NCBI GenBank assembly: GCA_949751835.1
Contig: CATKHK010000073.1
Coordinates: 170,519-234,518 of the forward strand
Source of the DNA: Blepharisma japonicum
Taxonomy: Eukaryota > Ciliophora > Heterotrichea > Heterotrichida > Blepharismidae
Length of the DNA: 64,000 bases
Reading direction: 5' to 3'
Part shown: piece after piece, positions 1-11,330 of the stretch
Layout of the letters: the number at the start of each line of letters is the position of its first letter
Position numbering within the stretch: position 1 is the first letter of the stretch
Notes under the pieces: model-generated
The model's database searches: none
What the model saw: the letters and a program-made list of their open reading frames with translations, nothing else
Told to the model about the DNA's origin: nothing
Translations under genes and position numbers: made by a program

Positions 1-2
1 AT

Positions 3-1781
3 TCTAAAAAGTTACTTGATATCAGAGCTAAAATCTCTATTTTGGAAAAAGAAAATATTCAGCTTAGAAGTGAAAAAGAAGACTTAAAAGTTCAACTCGG
101 AGTCGCTTTAGAAAAATCAATTAAAGAAAGAGAAAATAATTTTGAACTAATAAAAAGGCTTGATGGTGAATTGCAAGAAACTAAGAAAAAATCAGAAAAA
201 TCAAGTAAAAAAATATCAAAAAGGGAAGAAAAAATTTCAAAATTAAAATTGCTTAATGAAAGATTATTAGAGGATTTAAAAGAGACAGAGAAAACTGTAA
301 ACGAAGGAGCATTGGATAAGGAAAGACTTAGAACTGATAATTGAAAATTAAGAGAAAGCTTAAGAGAAACAATTGATAAATCAAATAAGCTTCAAAAACA
401 GCTGGAGATGGCTAATGATGAAAATATTATCTTAAAAGCAAATCTTGAGAATATTCAGCAGCAAAATATAGATTTGCAAACAAATTTCGAAAATTTCAGG
501 AAAATTTCTGCAGAAAATGGTGACAGTTCAATTGGAGCGGTTCCAGCTTCATATAAAAGAAACTCTGAAAATTACACAAAAACTTTAAAAATGCAATTAG
601 AAACAGCTAGCCGTGAAAGAGAAGAAGCTTTATCCCAACAAACAGAGCTCACACTCCAAATCCAAAGATATAAAACTGAAAAAATGAAAATTGAAGAAAA
701 ATACAAAGATGATCTCGAAAATTTTGAAAAAGAAATTGAAAAGCTTAGAGAAGAAAATTACGAATTAAAGCAAAAATATGATCAAGAATCACTAGACAGA
801 AAAATAAATGAGAGAAAAACACTTATCCAAAATGAAGACACTGATCTTAAGCTGAGAAGATTAACACTAAATTTCCAAGAAATTAAAAATACAAAAGAAA
901 AGCTTGAGCAGGCTGTAGCAGATTATGAAGTAAAATTAAACCAAAGAAACACAGAATATCAAAGCGGATATTTAGATTTGCAATATTTTAAAGACCAAGT
1001 AGAAAATAAAGAAAAAGATATTAAAAAGCTGAAAAATGAATTGAGAGAAAAGGAAAAAGAAATTGGAGAGATTTATTCGTCAAAAGAAATACTGGATAAT
1101 GAAAATTGGGTGCTGAGAGAGCAGATAAAAAAACTAACAGAAAGCGAGTTTTCTGATCCAGCCACTTTTATTATGCAAGAGCAAATTCATGAGCTGGAAA
1201 ATAGAGTGACTACACAAGAATTTGCGTTTAATCAAGAAAAAGCCTCTCTTAAAGAACAAATTGATATACTAGAAAAACAATTAGAAATCCTTGAAGAAGC
1301 CAAACAAAAAGAATCAAAAAATTTTGAAGACCAAATTGGAAAAACTTTAGTCCAAAATAGACTATTAAAGCAGCAAATAGAAGAGTCAAAAATTAATACT
1401 TTATCTGAAGAAAAAGCAAAAAATTCCACAATGGTTAAACTAATAGAAGAAAATTGTTCTCAAAATATCCAAATGTACCAGCTTGAAAACAATGATTTAA
1501 AAGCCAGACTCAAAAAGCTAGAAGAAGATTACAAAATAATAGAAAAAAAATATTTAGACCTAAAGTTCAGTATAGCTAACTCTGAAATGGCAAAAGAAAA
1601 CCTTGAAAAAAAGTATAAAGAAGCCCAAGAACAAATGAGGGACTATTCTGCACAATTTACAGCAATGGAAGTCGAGCTTTATAAAGTCAATGAGCGCTTT
1701 GGAGAAACTTTAAATATGAATAATGAGCTGGAAGGAAAAATACACAAATTAAAGCAAAAATTGAAGGGAGTCAAGAATTAA
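3..1781 (+). CDS. Coiled-coil protein, 5' end outside window
   Basis: The frame is open from base 3 to a TAA at 1779-1781, about 592 residues. It includes one in-frame TGA (342-344) read as Trp, and the coiled-coil pattern continues straight through it. Nearly the whole visible protein is Lys/Glu/Gln/Leu-rich with heptad-like spacing, as in long structural or centrosome/cortex coiled coils. No globular domain is visible. The start codon lies upstream of the window, so the N-terminal domain, and with it the function, cannot be judged. It lies 26 bp upstream of the next gene on the same strand. Confidence 0.8.
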
Positions 1782-1807
1782 TAGTGTAAATAATTATATA
1801 TATAATT

Positions 1808-2272
1808 ATGATCGGAAATTTCGAGCTAGCTTTTGAGCAAATGTACCAAACCTTTAACCAATTATTTAAGCCAGGTACTTTTTGGAATATTCAGCGAAAA
1901 CTTCTCACAAAGTACATAGATGAGCTCCTGGAAAATCCTAGTGATCATAATAGAATCGATCTCAACAGCAAAGCATTTAATGAATTTGGCATGGGCATGG
2001 AGGCCGTTTTAATATCAATAGGTTTTACAAAAGAAGACTCAATTTTGGTATATCAAGGCAACATTGATGAATTATCTCAAAATAAAGATCAAATTATAAA
2101 AATCATTGATGAGCGAAAATACTTCAGCTTCGCTGAAGTTAGTGAAATAATTAGCAAAGGAGAGCAGCCTCCAGGGATTAAACAAATAGATGACAGAGCT
2201 ATACAAGAGCCTCCTTCTGTATCAACTCTTCAGAGACCACAAAAACCATGGGAAAGAGCAGAAAACTCTTAA
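1808..2272 (+). CDS. PUB-domain-like small protein
   Basis: 154 residues, ATG to TAA. Residues about 15-95 have the layout of a PUB (PNGase/UBA-type) domain: a helix, then an ENPSDHNRIDLNSKAF segment like the 'N-x-P-x-x-x-x-R-x-I-x-x-x-N-x-x-F' signature, then a hydrophobic stretch leading into an IGFTKED turn. In the family, PUB domains bind the tail of the AAA-ATPase p97/Cdc48. The C-terminal 40 residues are Pro/Gln-rich and end in KPWERAENS. The assignment rests on pattern only; no catalytic domain is present, so an adaptor role is an inference. It sits 42 bp upstream of a RING-type gene on the same strand. Confidence 0.5.
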   Translation: MIGNFELAFEQMYQTFNQLFKPGTFWNIQRKLLTKYIDELLENPSDHNRIDLNSKAFNEFGMGMEAVLISIGFTKEDSILVYQGNIDELSQNKDQIIKIIDERKYFSFAEVSEIISKGEQPPGIKQIDDRAIQEPPSVSTLQRPQKPWERAENS

Positions 2273-2314
2273 ATATTTAAATCCCCAAACATAATAAAAC
2301 TTAATAATCTAGAA

Positions 2315-4099
2315 ATGGAGTGCCCCACTTGCTTTGAGATCTACAACGACGATGCAAAAAAGCCTCATAATCTTGAATGTGGTCATACTTTTTGCGAAGA
2401 ATGCTTAGCACGGTTATTACAGACAGCAAGGATCCAATGCCCCGCATGTAGAAAATCATTTAACAATATTGTCCCGAAGCTTCTCCCTGTAAACTTTATA
2501 GCTGCCGATTTAGCTCGAAAATATCATGAGGATAGAAAGAAGCTTGTTATGTGTGAAAAACACCCTTTTGACCCTATTAAATTCTTTTGTAATACATGCG
2601 ATGAATGCATTTGCATTGAGTGCATTATTAGCCATAGTGGGCACCAATTTGTCAAGCAAGAGGAAAGCATTAAAGTTTTGAGGTCAAGAATTGAGAAAGT
2701 TGGGAGTAGAATTGATATTTGTATAGATAAAACTAATAAGGCGAAAAAAGAAATATCTAAAGAAGAAGCCTCTTTAAATCAACGTAAAGAAGCTGACAAA
2801 CAAAAAATTGAAACCGATTTTAACACCATGATAGAAATGCTGATAAATCGTAGAGATCAGCTGCTAAATATCTATGAAAATATGATTGGAATTGAAGTAA
2901 GCAGACTTAAAGAAGAGCAAGGGAAACTTGATAATCAAGAACATGAAATTCTAAGTGTCAAGCAAATTCTCCAAAACAAATCTGAAGAGCTTCAGTTTCT
3001 TACAGATTCAAGTCTAATAGGCGGAAAATATGCAGAAGAAATAAACTTAATCAGAGAAAAAGTCACGAATTTAGAGTCCACTACATGTGGAGCTATAAAT
3101 TTATTAACAATGTGCCCTACAGTCGATATTAATATAACTCTGTATTTAGACTATATCCAAAATATTGGAAATATTATATGAGACCCTAGAAGAAACTATG
3201 AAATAACAGAGCCGTTGATCTGTTACTTTGGAGACAAAAATAAAGTAATGACCTATGATATCAACTCTAATACCTGGGACTTAAAAACTTATTATGGGCC
3301 CTATGAGTTTAATTATTATGCAGCTGCAGTTGCTCTTCCTGATGGTAGTGCTCTTATAACAGGTGGTGGAAGCTCCAATTCTGTCTATCATTACAAAAAT
3401 AAAACAATTTATTTAAAACAGTCAATGATACAGATAAGAAAAGAACACTCAGCAGTCTGCATAAATAATTATGTATATGCCCTTGGAGGCTATGATGGGA
3501 TGGTTAATGGGTTTCTTAAACAGACCGAAAGATATTGCATTCAAACTGACACTTGAGAAGAATGCGCTAACATGAACGTCCCCAGATGTGCTTTTAGTGC
3601 CACAGTTGTAAATAACCGTTATATCTATATATTTGGTGGCTATGATGGGACACAAAGACTAGGAAGTATCGAAAAATATAACCCAGAACTCAATATATGG
3701 CTTGAAATTAGAGCAAGCTTACAGTTTCCACTGTCAAACTGTGCATGTTTTTCTCCAGAGCGAAATAAAGTGATTGTGCTAGGCGGGGGGTTTTCTTCAG
3801 GATTCTCATTATCTGTAGAAAAACTTGATATAGAAACGGAAACATGGGTTTCTTTGCCTATGATGACCGAAGGTAGGGACTTAAGAAATAAGGTGACATA
3901 TTTTAATGGAAATGCCTATTGTGTAGGAGGTTATAGTTTTAAAGCAGAAATGATTAATTTAGCGAGAGAAATGTGAATTCAACTGCCTAATTATTTGGTA
4001 AGTGATAATTTGGATTCATGGTCTTCAGCACTGACTTATAGATTGGTTGAAAAAAGAGAAAGCGAGGCTGTGTCAAGAGCTTCTTCTATGAAAATATAG
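2315..4099 (+). CDS. RING/B-box/coiled-coil/kelch protein (TRIM-like)
   Basis: 594 residues when TGA (3179, 3554, 3974) is read as Trp; stop TAG. Residues 3-46 form a C3HC4 RING (CPTC..., CGHTFCEEC, CPAC), followed at about 82-115 by a B-box (CEKH ... CNTC..CIEC..SHSGH), then about 100 residues of coiled coil. From about residue 295 kelch repeats follow (YALGGYDG, YIFGGYDG, IVLGGG, YCVGGY). RING domains recruit E2 enzymes, and kelch propellers usually bind substrate, so an E3 ubiquitin ligase is likely. The RBCC order matches TRIM proteins, but the kelch C-terminus is not the common SPRY end. The last 30 bases of the gene were copied 130 bp downstream (see repeat). Confidence 0.85.
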
Positions 4100-4327
4100 G
4101 GTTAATAATTATTATAAAAATAACTTTATGAACTAAAAATGTTGATTAAAGTTTAGTTCAAATATCCTATATAGTAAGTACCATGCTATTAAATGGGGGC
4201 GAGTCAGAGCTTCTTCCATAAAAATATAAGATTAATAATTATTATAAAAACAGCTTTATGAACTGAAATTATTGATTAAAGTATTGTTCAAGCATCATTG
4301 TCATTGCCTATATAGTCAGCACAATGA
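4074..4327. repeat. 130-bp-offset duplication at convergent gene ends
   Basis: About 4074-4186 and 4204-4327 are diverged copies of the same sequence: AGAGCTTCTT at 4076 and 4206, then a shared TTAATAATTATTATAAAAA stretch, GATTAAAGT and CTATATAGT. Copy 1 contains the true end of the RING/kelch gene. Copy 2 contains the true end of the Rieske/AIF gene on the other strand. Confidence 0.75.
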
Positions 4328-6072
4328 CTGCAAGCATTTTCTTTCGCTTTTTCTGAAATAGTGTTGAAATTTGCTTCCCCTTTAATAAATTCATTTTTCG
4401 AAGGCATAAAACCTTTAGTAAGGGCAATTCTAAGCTTCAAAATCGCCCCTGGCCAATTGCAAGCTGCAGCTCCAATACAATTGTCTCCTTTAAAGTAATA
4501 AGTTATTTTCCCAACTTTAAATAAGTCTGGGTCATTTTTCGTCTCAGTGAAGCTCCAGTCTTTTCCAGCTCCAAAGCCTACAAACTGTACATTAAGCCAC
4601 TGGTTGCTCCAAAAGAAAGGCAAATCATCGTATTCGTGTCTCTTCCCAGCCATATTGGAAGCGGCTCTCATTCCTTGGGCTTGGGCGACCTGCCAATGTT
4701 CAATTCTTTCATGAGAATTTGTCAATTCGCTATGGAATGAAGCAATATCTCCACAGGCATAAATATTAGGGTCACTAGTTTGGAGAAGTTCATTGACTTT
4801 GACTGATTTGTCTTTAGGGTTTAATAAGGATGGAGGGATATAATCTGTTACTATTTGGGCCCCAGTTGCAACAAGCACTAAATCAGCTTTGATTTCTTCT
4901 TCTCCAGTCTGGGTTGGGATTGTTACACTTTTAACTTTTCCATTCTCTTGATTTATCGATTTCGCAGACACTCCTGCAATTACACGATTTCCTTTAGAAA
5001 TTTGGGTCTGTATCAATAAATTAGCAATATCATGAGCAAAAATCCTTTCAAGCGGCTTTGGGTCGAATTCGACGATGGTAATATTCGCATCTGGAAGTTT
5101 TCTTCTTAATGAAGTTGCAGCTTCAAGTCCAAGAAAAGAGCCGCCTATAATTACAACGTCTTTAGCGGTTGGCAAACTTTCTTTGATTTTCTTATGGTCT
5201 TCAGCGTTTCTAATAGTCACCACATTTTTTATACTTGACACAGCTTCTTGGATTTGCGGGGGAACTCTTGCTGCAGACCCAGAAGCTAATAGAAGTTTAT
5301 CATATGTAATTTGTTCACCATTTCCTAAAACAACTTGTTTTTGGTCTGGGACAATCATTTTTACTTCAGCTTGTTTTCTGAATTCTATACCGAATTCATC
5401 ATAAAAGTCTTGCTTTCTGAGCAAAATATCGTCGACACTGGCATCAAAATTTTTGGAGAGTACAACTCTATCATAAGCCAAATGGTTTTCTTTGCTTAAA
5501 ATTGTGATTTTTCCTGTAAAACCTTCAATTCTTAAAGTTTCAGCTGCCATATGTCCTGCAGTGCCTCCGCCTACAATAACAAAATGGGTTTCATTGCTCG
5601 GGTCTCGCTTCACCATTCTGCGATTGTTGATATATTGAGCGACATTGTCTTTTTTCTCATTTGGAACTTCAATAACAACTTCTTTATTTACAACTCCTAC
5701 TTTATATTTAGGAATCGACTTAATCCCAGGTGCTGTTGTCATTTCTCCATTTCTCACATCAAATTCTGCAGCATGCCAAGGACACATAACATTATACCCA
5801 TTCATAAATCCCATATGAAGTGGTGCTCCATAATGTGAGCATTTTCCTCCAACCGCATAGAGCCCTGAGTTAACTTCAGCAAGCAGAATGATATTGTCTG
5901 GATTTGGCCCGACCTGTACAGCTTTCATCATCCCATCTGTAACCTCGTTTTCTTTACAAACCACAATCCTTTGAGGCTTATTTGACTCAGAAAAATTTCT
6001 TACCTTGGTAGTCCAGATTTTTGAAACAAAATTATGTCTTGTGATAGCTCGACAGAATTTAGAACTGAGCAT
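4276..6072 (-). CDS. Rieske/FAD pyridine nucleotide-disulfide oxidoreductase (AIFM3-like)
   Basis: 598 residues from the ATG at 6072; a longer start at 6114 adds 14 residues. I prefer 6072 because it begins a typical mitochondrial presequence (MLSSKFCRAITRHNF). A Rieske [2Fe-2S] domain is visible with C78-x-H80 and C97-x2-H100. It is followed by an FAD-binding GGGTAG (about 168-173) and an NAD(P)-binding GGSFLG (about 309-314). This order is that of AIF-like flavoproteins (AIFM3), NAD(P)H-dependent oxidoreductases of mitochondria. The first TGA (4288-4290) is Trp, so the protein runs four residues further (W-T-I-L) to a TAA. A CSHC pair lies near the C-terminus. Confidence 0.9.
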
Positions 6073-6157
6073 AATAGACCAATAATTAATATGGCTTTTG
6101 CCACATTTCAGCAAGATAGCTATAAGAATTTAAATTAGTCGTTTCTAATAATAAGTT

Positions 6158-9076
6158 ATGATGGACGTGAAATACAAAATTGAAATAAAGGACCCATATG
6201 AGGAAGAAAATATAATATCGACAGAAAAAATACGAGGAGAATCGCCTTCTGTTGCAGATATTGAAGCTGAAGAACAAGAAAAATCTCATGATTCAAAATC
6301 TCAAAAATCAGAAATATCTCAAGTCTCAAAATCTCAAAAATCAGAAAAATCATATTCACAAAAATCCCAAAAATCTGGAAAATCCCAAAAGTCAGAGAAA
6401 TCATTATCTCATGCTAGTAAAAATCCTGAAATTGAGATCAACAATTCTCAAGACCTAGAAGAAGTAGCTCAAGACCCAGAAAATCCTGATCAACCTCCAG
6501 AATCTCAAGAAAATTCAAAACAAGATGAGCCAAAACCCCAGAGAAAAATATACAACGCTTGTAACTTAAACAACTCCAATATATATGAAGAAGACAAAGC
6601 CAGGCTAGAAGAAGCTATTAAAGCTATAGAAAGCACAAAAGACATCGTTATGCAAGTCCTAAATCTATTTAGAGAAGAAGATAGCAAGCTATATAATAAG
6701 CTAATCAGCAAAGGAGTCAAAGGAAAACACTTGAAATTTTTGCTGTCAGAACTATATTTGAGAGTAAATATGTTCCCAGAAAGCGCCTTGATATTTTTAT
6801 TAAATTCTTATGATGAAGTTGGCTTGGGGAGGCTCTTTTTGTCATTCTACTTAGAGTTCGATGAAAGTAATGATAGAAAAATGCAGGAGGACGAGCTAGA
6901 GCAATGCATTGAGTTTTTAGGACTAAAAGATTATATAGGAAAAGAGAAAATGATAGCTGCTTTGAAAATTATTGGTATAGATGCATCAAATAAGCTTAGT
7001 TTTTTACAAGAAGGATCTGCTGCACAAAAAATCTTAAATGACGAAACTCGTAGTCACTTATTCCAAATTTTAAAAGTCAAAAGAGAAAAGCCTGCTGAAG
7101 ATGCCCCACAAAGTATTATGAATATTGGGAAAGCTTTGCTATTTCTTGGAGAAAATAAATCTGACGATTATGTTGATTTCTCGACAATCTTACCATATCT
7201 TATAGCTTGTTTTTTAGAAGTGGAAATCAAGTCTTTTTTTAAAAAACAGAATATGTTTCGTATTCATTTAGGATTTCCTTATAAAGTGCTTGATAATGGT
7301 AAAGTCAAATTTGACCCTAATGGACAAGTAGGTGGATTATATCGTACATTTATTAGCTACCTAAGAGGAGAAGCAGATATAAATAAAGAAGTCTTAACTT
7401 ATAGAATTGTCTCCAAAGCTCTCATTGCTTATAGGTCAGAAGGATATTGCGAGTCTATAACACTTGAAGGGCTTGAAAGAATTCTAAAAAAAGTCAGAAC
7501 TATTATGGACGTCGACTTAATTTCAGGACTTGAAAAGAAAAAATTTACCATGAAACAAATCCTTCCTTTTCTTGCTGCACAGTTTGCGACGGAAAGTACA
7601 TGAAATACAGTACAAGTCAAAAACTCAATTGAAAAATATGACCATTTAGTCCACTGGGAAGGTGGTGGGAATATTTACAAAATAAAAAAAGCAAGAATCC
7701 ATAAGCTTCTAGCAAAAGAAATAAGTGTGGATTCAAAAGTGCCGATTGATGTTTTGACTCTAGCGCTAAATAAAGTACTCAAAAAACTAATACCGACTAT
7801 TAATACCTCAGCAGCTTACCATGTAGTAAAACAGCTGTCTAAATTTGAGGGAATTTATGATAAAGCTACCAAACTTTTCTCAATGAAAGCTATTTTTGAA
7901 GAAGATGATATATACGCCAGGCTTTATGACTATACAATGAACACCAGATTAGACGTTTTTTTAGTAAATGTGCAGCGCAAAGATGAATTAAATTTATATA
8001 AATTATCAAGAAATTTAGATAAAGCAGAAGAAAAATTCCAGTTAATTTGTGATGGAAAATATAGATTTGGAGCCGAGTTAATACATGTTATTCTTGATAA
8101 AGGCTTAAAAGGAGTAGAAGAAGACCAAGAAAAGCAGAAGGACGTACAGAGGAGATTTATGGTGGAAAAAGCATTAAGATTTTTATTCGACAGACCTGAC
8201 GATTACCAACCCAAAAATGCTGAAGAAAAAGATGGGACAAACGATTTAGATAAAAGTACAAAAAAAGGGAAAAGTACTGAGGAAGATCCTTCAAAAAATA
8301 GAGCAAAAGAGTTGCAAAACGCGAATGAAAGACAGATGAAGCTACAAGCACAGTCTAATAAAATTGATAGGCTTATCAGTGAGGTCGAAAACTTAAAGCT
8401 GGCTAGAACTTTAAATACAAAAGAAAGCGGCGCATTTCCGAATTCTAGAGAAGTCAACCCTTTGGTTCTTCTAAATATGATTGATTCTGCAAACTCTGAT
8501 AGTAAAGATCTGTTAAAGCTTAAAGAATATTTAAAGGAAAATGAAGACCAGCTCACCTATCAAGATGTGGCCAAATTTTTAACTATTGAAAGAGTGAAAA
8601 AGACTAAATCAAAAAACGCCCGAAAACATAATCTCATTATAAACTCAAAAAGCCGCTATCTTATCAATCAAAATAATATAGACGAATATTATGACAATTA
8701 TGAAGACCTCTCAGAACCAGAAGAAATTACTTCAGAAATTACTACCAAAGAAGAATCAAAAACTGAAGAAGACGAAGACTCAGACTCTAAAGATGAGTCA
8801 GTCGTAGTGGAAGAGAAAAAAGAAAAAAAAGTCAGAAATATTCGAGATAATGATTTTAAAATCAAATATGTAATGGGAAGTCTTTATGACGAAGAAAAGG
8901 TGAAAAATATGAAACTTAAACCTTCTCCAAAAGATGCAGAATTTAAGTTGAAACCAACCCCATTATTTGAGAAATTAAGAGAACAGAACAGAAGTGTGTT
9001 CTCTTCTGACCCTGGTCAGCCAAAACAAGAAAGTAAAATTGAAAAATCCCGAGGCTGCGAATGCAAATTATTTTAA
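6158..9076 (+). CDS. Large helical protein with one EF-hand-like loop
   Basis: 972 residues with one TGA (7601-7603) read as Trp; stop TAA. Residues 43-85 are a low-complexity Ser/Lys/Gln tract built from S-Q-K-S-E-K units. Residues 235-246 (DESNDRKMQEDE) match a canonical EF-hand loop with acidic or polar residues at positions 1, 3, 5, 9 and 12, so calcium binding is possible. The rest is helical and acidic in the last third. The C-terminal CKLF has a Cys four residues from the end, like a weak CaaX box. I do not recognise the family. It diverges from the AIF-like gene by 85 bp and is followed 37 bp later by a MAP kinase. Confidence 0.8.
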
Positions 9077-9113
9077 AAAATATTAATTTTAGCTATTTTT
9101 AATAGTGACAAAA

Positions 9114-10379
9114 ATGGAACCTTCAACTAGAAATAATCCGCCAGGGCCTCCAAGAAATCCTTATGCAATTTCTCACGTAGGAGGTCCTTCTATAGTAAAT
9201 AAAAGACAAGTAAATGTAATCGGCGCCACCTTTTTAATTGATGCCAGATATGAAGTTATAGGGACTGTAGGCAGTGGCGCTTATGGTGTTGTAGTGTCTG
9301 CAAGAGATACTCTTACAGGTCAACGTGTAGCAATAAAAAAAATCGAAAAAGCGTTTGAACATTCTACTTTTACAAAAAGGACATTAAGAGAATTAAAAAT
9401 ACTAAGACTATTAGAGCATGACAATATCATGAGAATTGTGTCTATTCAGCTTCCGCTTTCTAGAGAAGAATTTGACGAAATTTATGTGATAAGCGAACTC
9501 ATGGAAACTGATTTAAGCTCAATTATTAAGTCTCCTCAGGTGTTTTCTGATGAGCATTGCCAGTTTTTCTTGTACCAAATCTTGATGGGTCTAAAGTATA
9601 TGCATAGTGCAGGAATAATTCACAGAGATTTAAAACCCAGAAACTTGCTTGTGAATTCAAACTGTGATTTAAAAATATGTGACTTTGGACTTGCAAGACC
9701 TATTATAAGCGATTTAAAAGTATCAGGAGCTCAAATGACTGATTATGTCGCTACGAGATGGTATCGGGCACCTGAAGTCCTTTTAGCGTACAAAAAATAT
9801 TCGTCAGCTATGGACATGTGGTCAGTTGGATGTTTATTTGGAGAATTACTATTAAGAAAACCTATTTTACCAGGAAATGATTCTAATCATCAATTAGACT
9901 TAATATTCAATCTAATAGGAACACCTTCTGAAGAAGACATAGAATCCATCCCAAATCCTCTATCAAAAGAAAAAGTCTCCCGTTTGGCTAAAAAACCGGG
10001 AAAAAATTTCCAAACCATTTTCCGGGACGCGAATCCTGATGCTTTAGATTTACTAAGAAAAATGCTTATTTTTAACCCAGAAAAGCGAATTACAGTTCAA
10101 ACTGCCTTAGAGCATCCATATTTAGCTACTTTTCACTGTGAAGAAGACGAGCCAACTACAACTCCTGTGTCTATGTTTGATTTTGAGTTTGAAAAGCAGC
10201 CACTAATGATGAGGCAGCTGAAAAACTTAATTTATGAAGAAATTTTACTTTATCATTTTCCTCAAAAAAAGGAAGAGTATGAAAAACTTAAAGCAGAGTA
10301 TGACAATCAACAGCAGCAAGCAGGGAAAAATATGCCACAGGAGTTTGAAGAAGAGGAAGAGGAAGAAGAGCTTAATTAA
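9114..10379 (+). CDS. MAP kinase with TDY activation motif
   Basis: 421 residues from the ATG at 9114. All kinase motifs are present: glycine loop GSGAYG (53-58), VAIKK with the catalytic Lys at 75, HRDLKPRN (170-177), DFG (190-192), and the activation segment [14 protein letters not shown] with T-D-Y at 209-211. TxY plus TRWYRAPE identifies the MAP kinase group. TDY, rather than the commoner TEY, is also found in plant group D and in some protist MAPKs. The C-terminus has the YEEILLYHF segment typical of MAPKs and ends in a run of Glu. A close paralogue with SDY lies at 55349. Confidence 0.93.
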   Translation: MEPSTRNNPPGPPRNPYAISHVGGPSIVNKRQVNVIGATFLIDARYEVIGTVGSGAYGVVVSARDTLTGQRVAIKKIEKAFEHSTFTKRTLRELKILRLLEHDNIMRIVSIQLPLSREEFDEIYVISELMETDLSSIIKSPQVFSDEHCQFFLYQILMGLKYMHSAGIIHRDLKPRNLLVNSNCDLKICDFGLARPIISDLKVSGAQMTDYVATRWYRAPEVLLAYKKYSSAMDMWSVGCLFGELLLRKPILPGNDSNHQLDLIFNLIGTPSEEDIESIPNPLSKEKVSRLAKKPGKNFQTIFRDANPDALDLLRKMLIFNPEKRITVQTALEHPYLATFHCEEDEPTTTPVSMFDFEFEKQPLMMRQLKNLIYEEILLYHFPQKKEEYEKLKAEYDNQQQQAGKNMPQEFEEEEEEEELN

Positions 10380-10470
10380 TGTTACATAAATAATGAAGAA
10401 TCGAATAATTAATTATTTATATGTAAAATTGCTGGAATAGTTAGGCTTAGAAAATTATCATAAATATTGA

Positions 10471-10851
10471 TTAATTAGAAGCTGATCTAAGAATTGCATA
10501 AATTTGGTCTGGAGATAGCTGAGTCTCTACCTCTACAATTTTACTTCTTGATTTTTGTGTACCTGGCTTGACTGATACTTGCCTCTTTTTTACTCCTATG
10601 ACTTGTGATAAATATTCGCATAATTCTGTATTGGCTTCTCCTTCCCTAGGAGGAGCTGCTACACAGACACCTATATATTGATCATTTATTTCAGTGATGG
10701 TGCTTTGCCTTGCATTTGGTTTTGCTTGAACAGAGAGAAAAATAGAATTTCCTCGCTTTTTGATACTGTCTGGAACGTTTGACTCCATCCTTAAACTCTG
10801 AAAAACATATATGGTGGATCTAAATATGCGATTTTTTACCAAAGTAAACAT
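10471..10851 (-). CDS. DUF167/UPF0235 (YggU-type) protein
   Basis: 126 residues, ATG to TAA. After an N-terminal segment that looks like a mitochondrial presequence (MFTLVKNRIFRSTIYVFQSL), residues about 32-112 carry the DUF167 pattern: VQAKPNARQSTI, AAPPREGEANTEL, a YLSQVIGVKK helix, then VKPGTQKSRSKIVEVE. The family (bacterial YggU, human C15orf40) is small, alpha/beta and of unknown biochemical function. It converges on the MAP kinase gene with 91 bp between the stops. Confidence 0.85.
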   Translation of the reverse strand: MFTLVKNRIFRSTIYVFQSLRMESNVPDSIKKRGNSIFLSVQAKPNARQSTITEINDQYIGVCVAAPPREGEANTELCEYLSQVIGVKKRQVSVKPGTQKSRSKIVEVETQLSPDQIYAILRSASN

Positions 10852-11330
10852 TAAATTGTTTATAATAGAGAAATTAATAAAAATTGGCTATGTATTAGAA
10901 TTATTAAGCCAAAATTTATAATATATTAAATTCCAACATAAAAGAGAATTTTTTTTTAGACTTCATCAGGCAAAATCACTTGAACCTTAAATAATTTAAA
11001 GGCAAGGCGTAATCCGAGTTTAAAATAGCAATATCTCTATTTATAAATAAAAGCCCTGATTTTATCTTTTAAATATTCTAATACTATTTATATCTTTTAT
11101 AAAATTGTTTTATGCTTTAACCAAGAAATAATTTAAGAGAAAATCTCTAAAAAATAATTAAAATTTCGGTATTAAAAGCTATTAATCAGCAGCTAATTAA
11201 AAAAATCTCAGATTGAGTATTTTAATTTTGAATTTTTTAATAATATGATCAGATCTTACTAGTTTTCTCCATTTTTAAATTCATGATTACAAACAGATTA
11301 CAAAGATCTGATCCATCTATTATAAAAAAC
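10852..11330. other. Gene-free AT-rich interval
   Basis: About 480 bp with no supported coding frame. A less AT-rich patch lies at about 10960-11030 without recognisable RNA-gene signature. The right end holds an inverted repeat (separate entry) just upstream of the next gene. Confidence 0.5.
11247..11313. promoter_or_regulatory. Perfect 11-bp inverted repeat before secreted-protein gene
   Basis: GATCAGATCTT at 11247-11257 is exactly mirrored by AAGATCTGATC at 11303-11313. The spacer is 45 bp, and the right arm ends 17 bp before the chosen ATG at 11331. It could be a paired protein-binding site or a hairpin in the leader. Its function is inferred from position only. Confidence 0.4.

Noticed and set aside
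10960-11030. Less AT-rich patch as a tRNA or other RNA gene
   Set aside because: No cloverleaf arms or T-loop motif can be formed. Nothing beyond base composition supports it.
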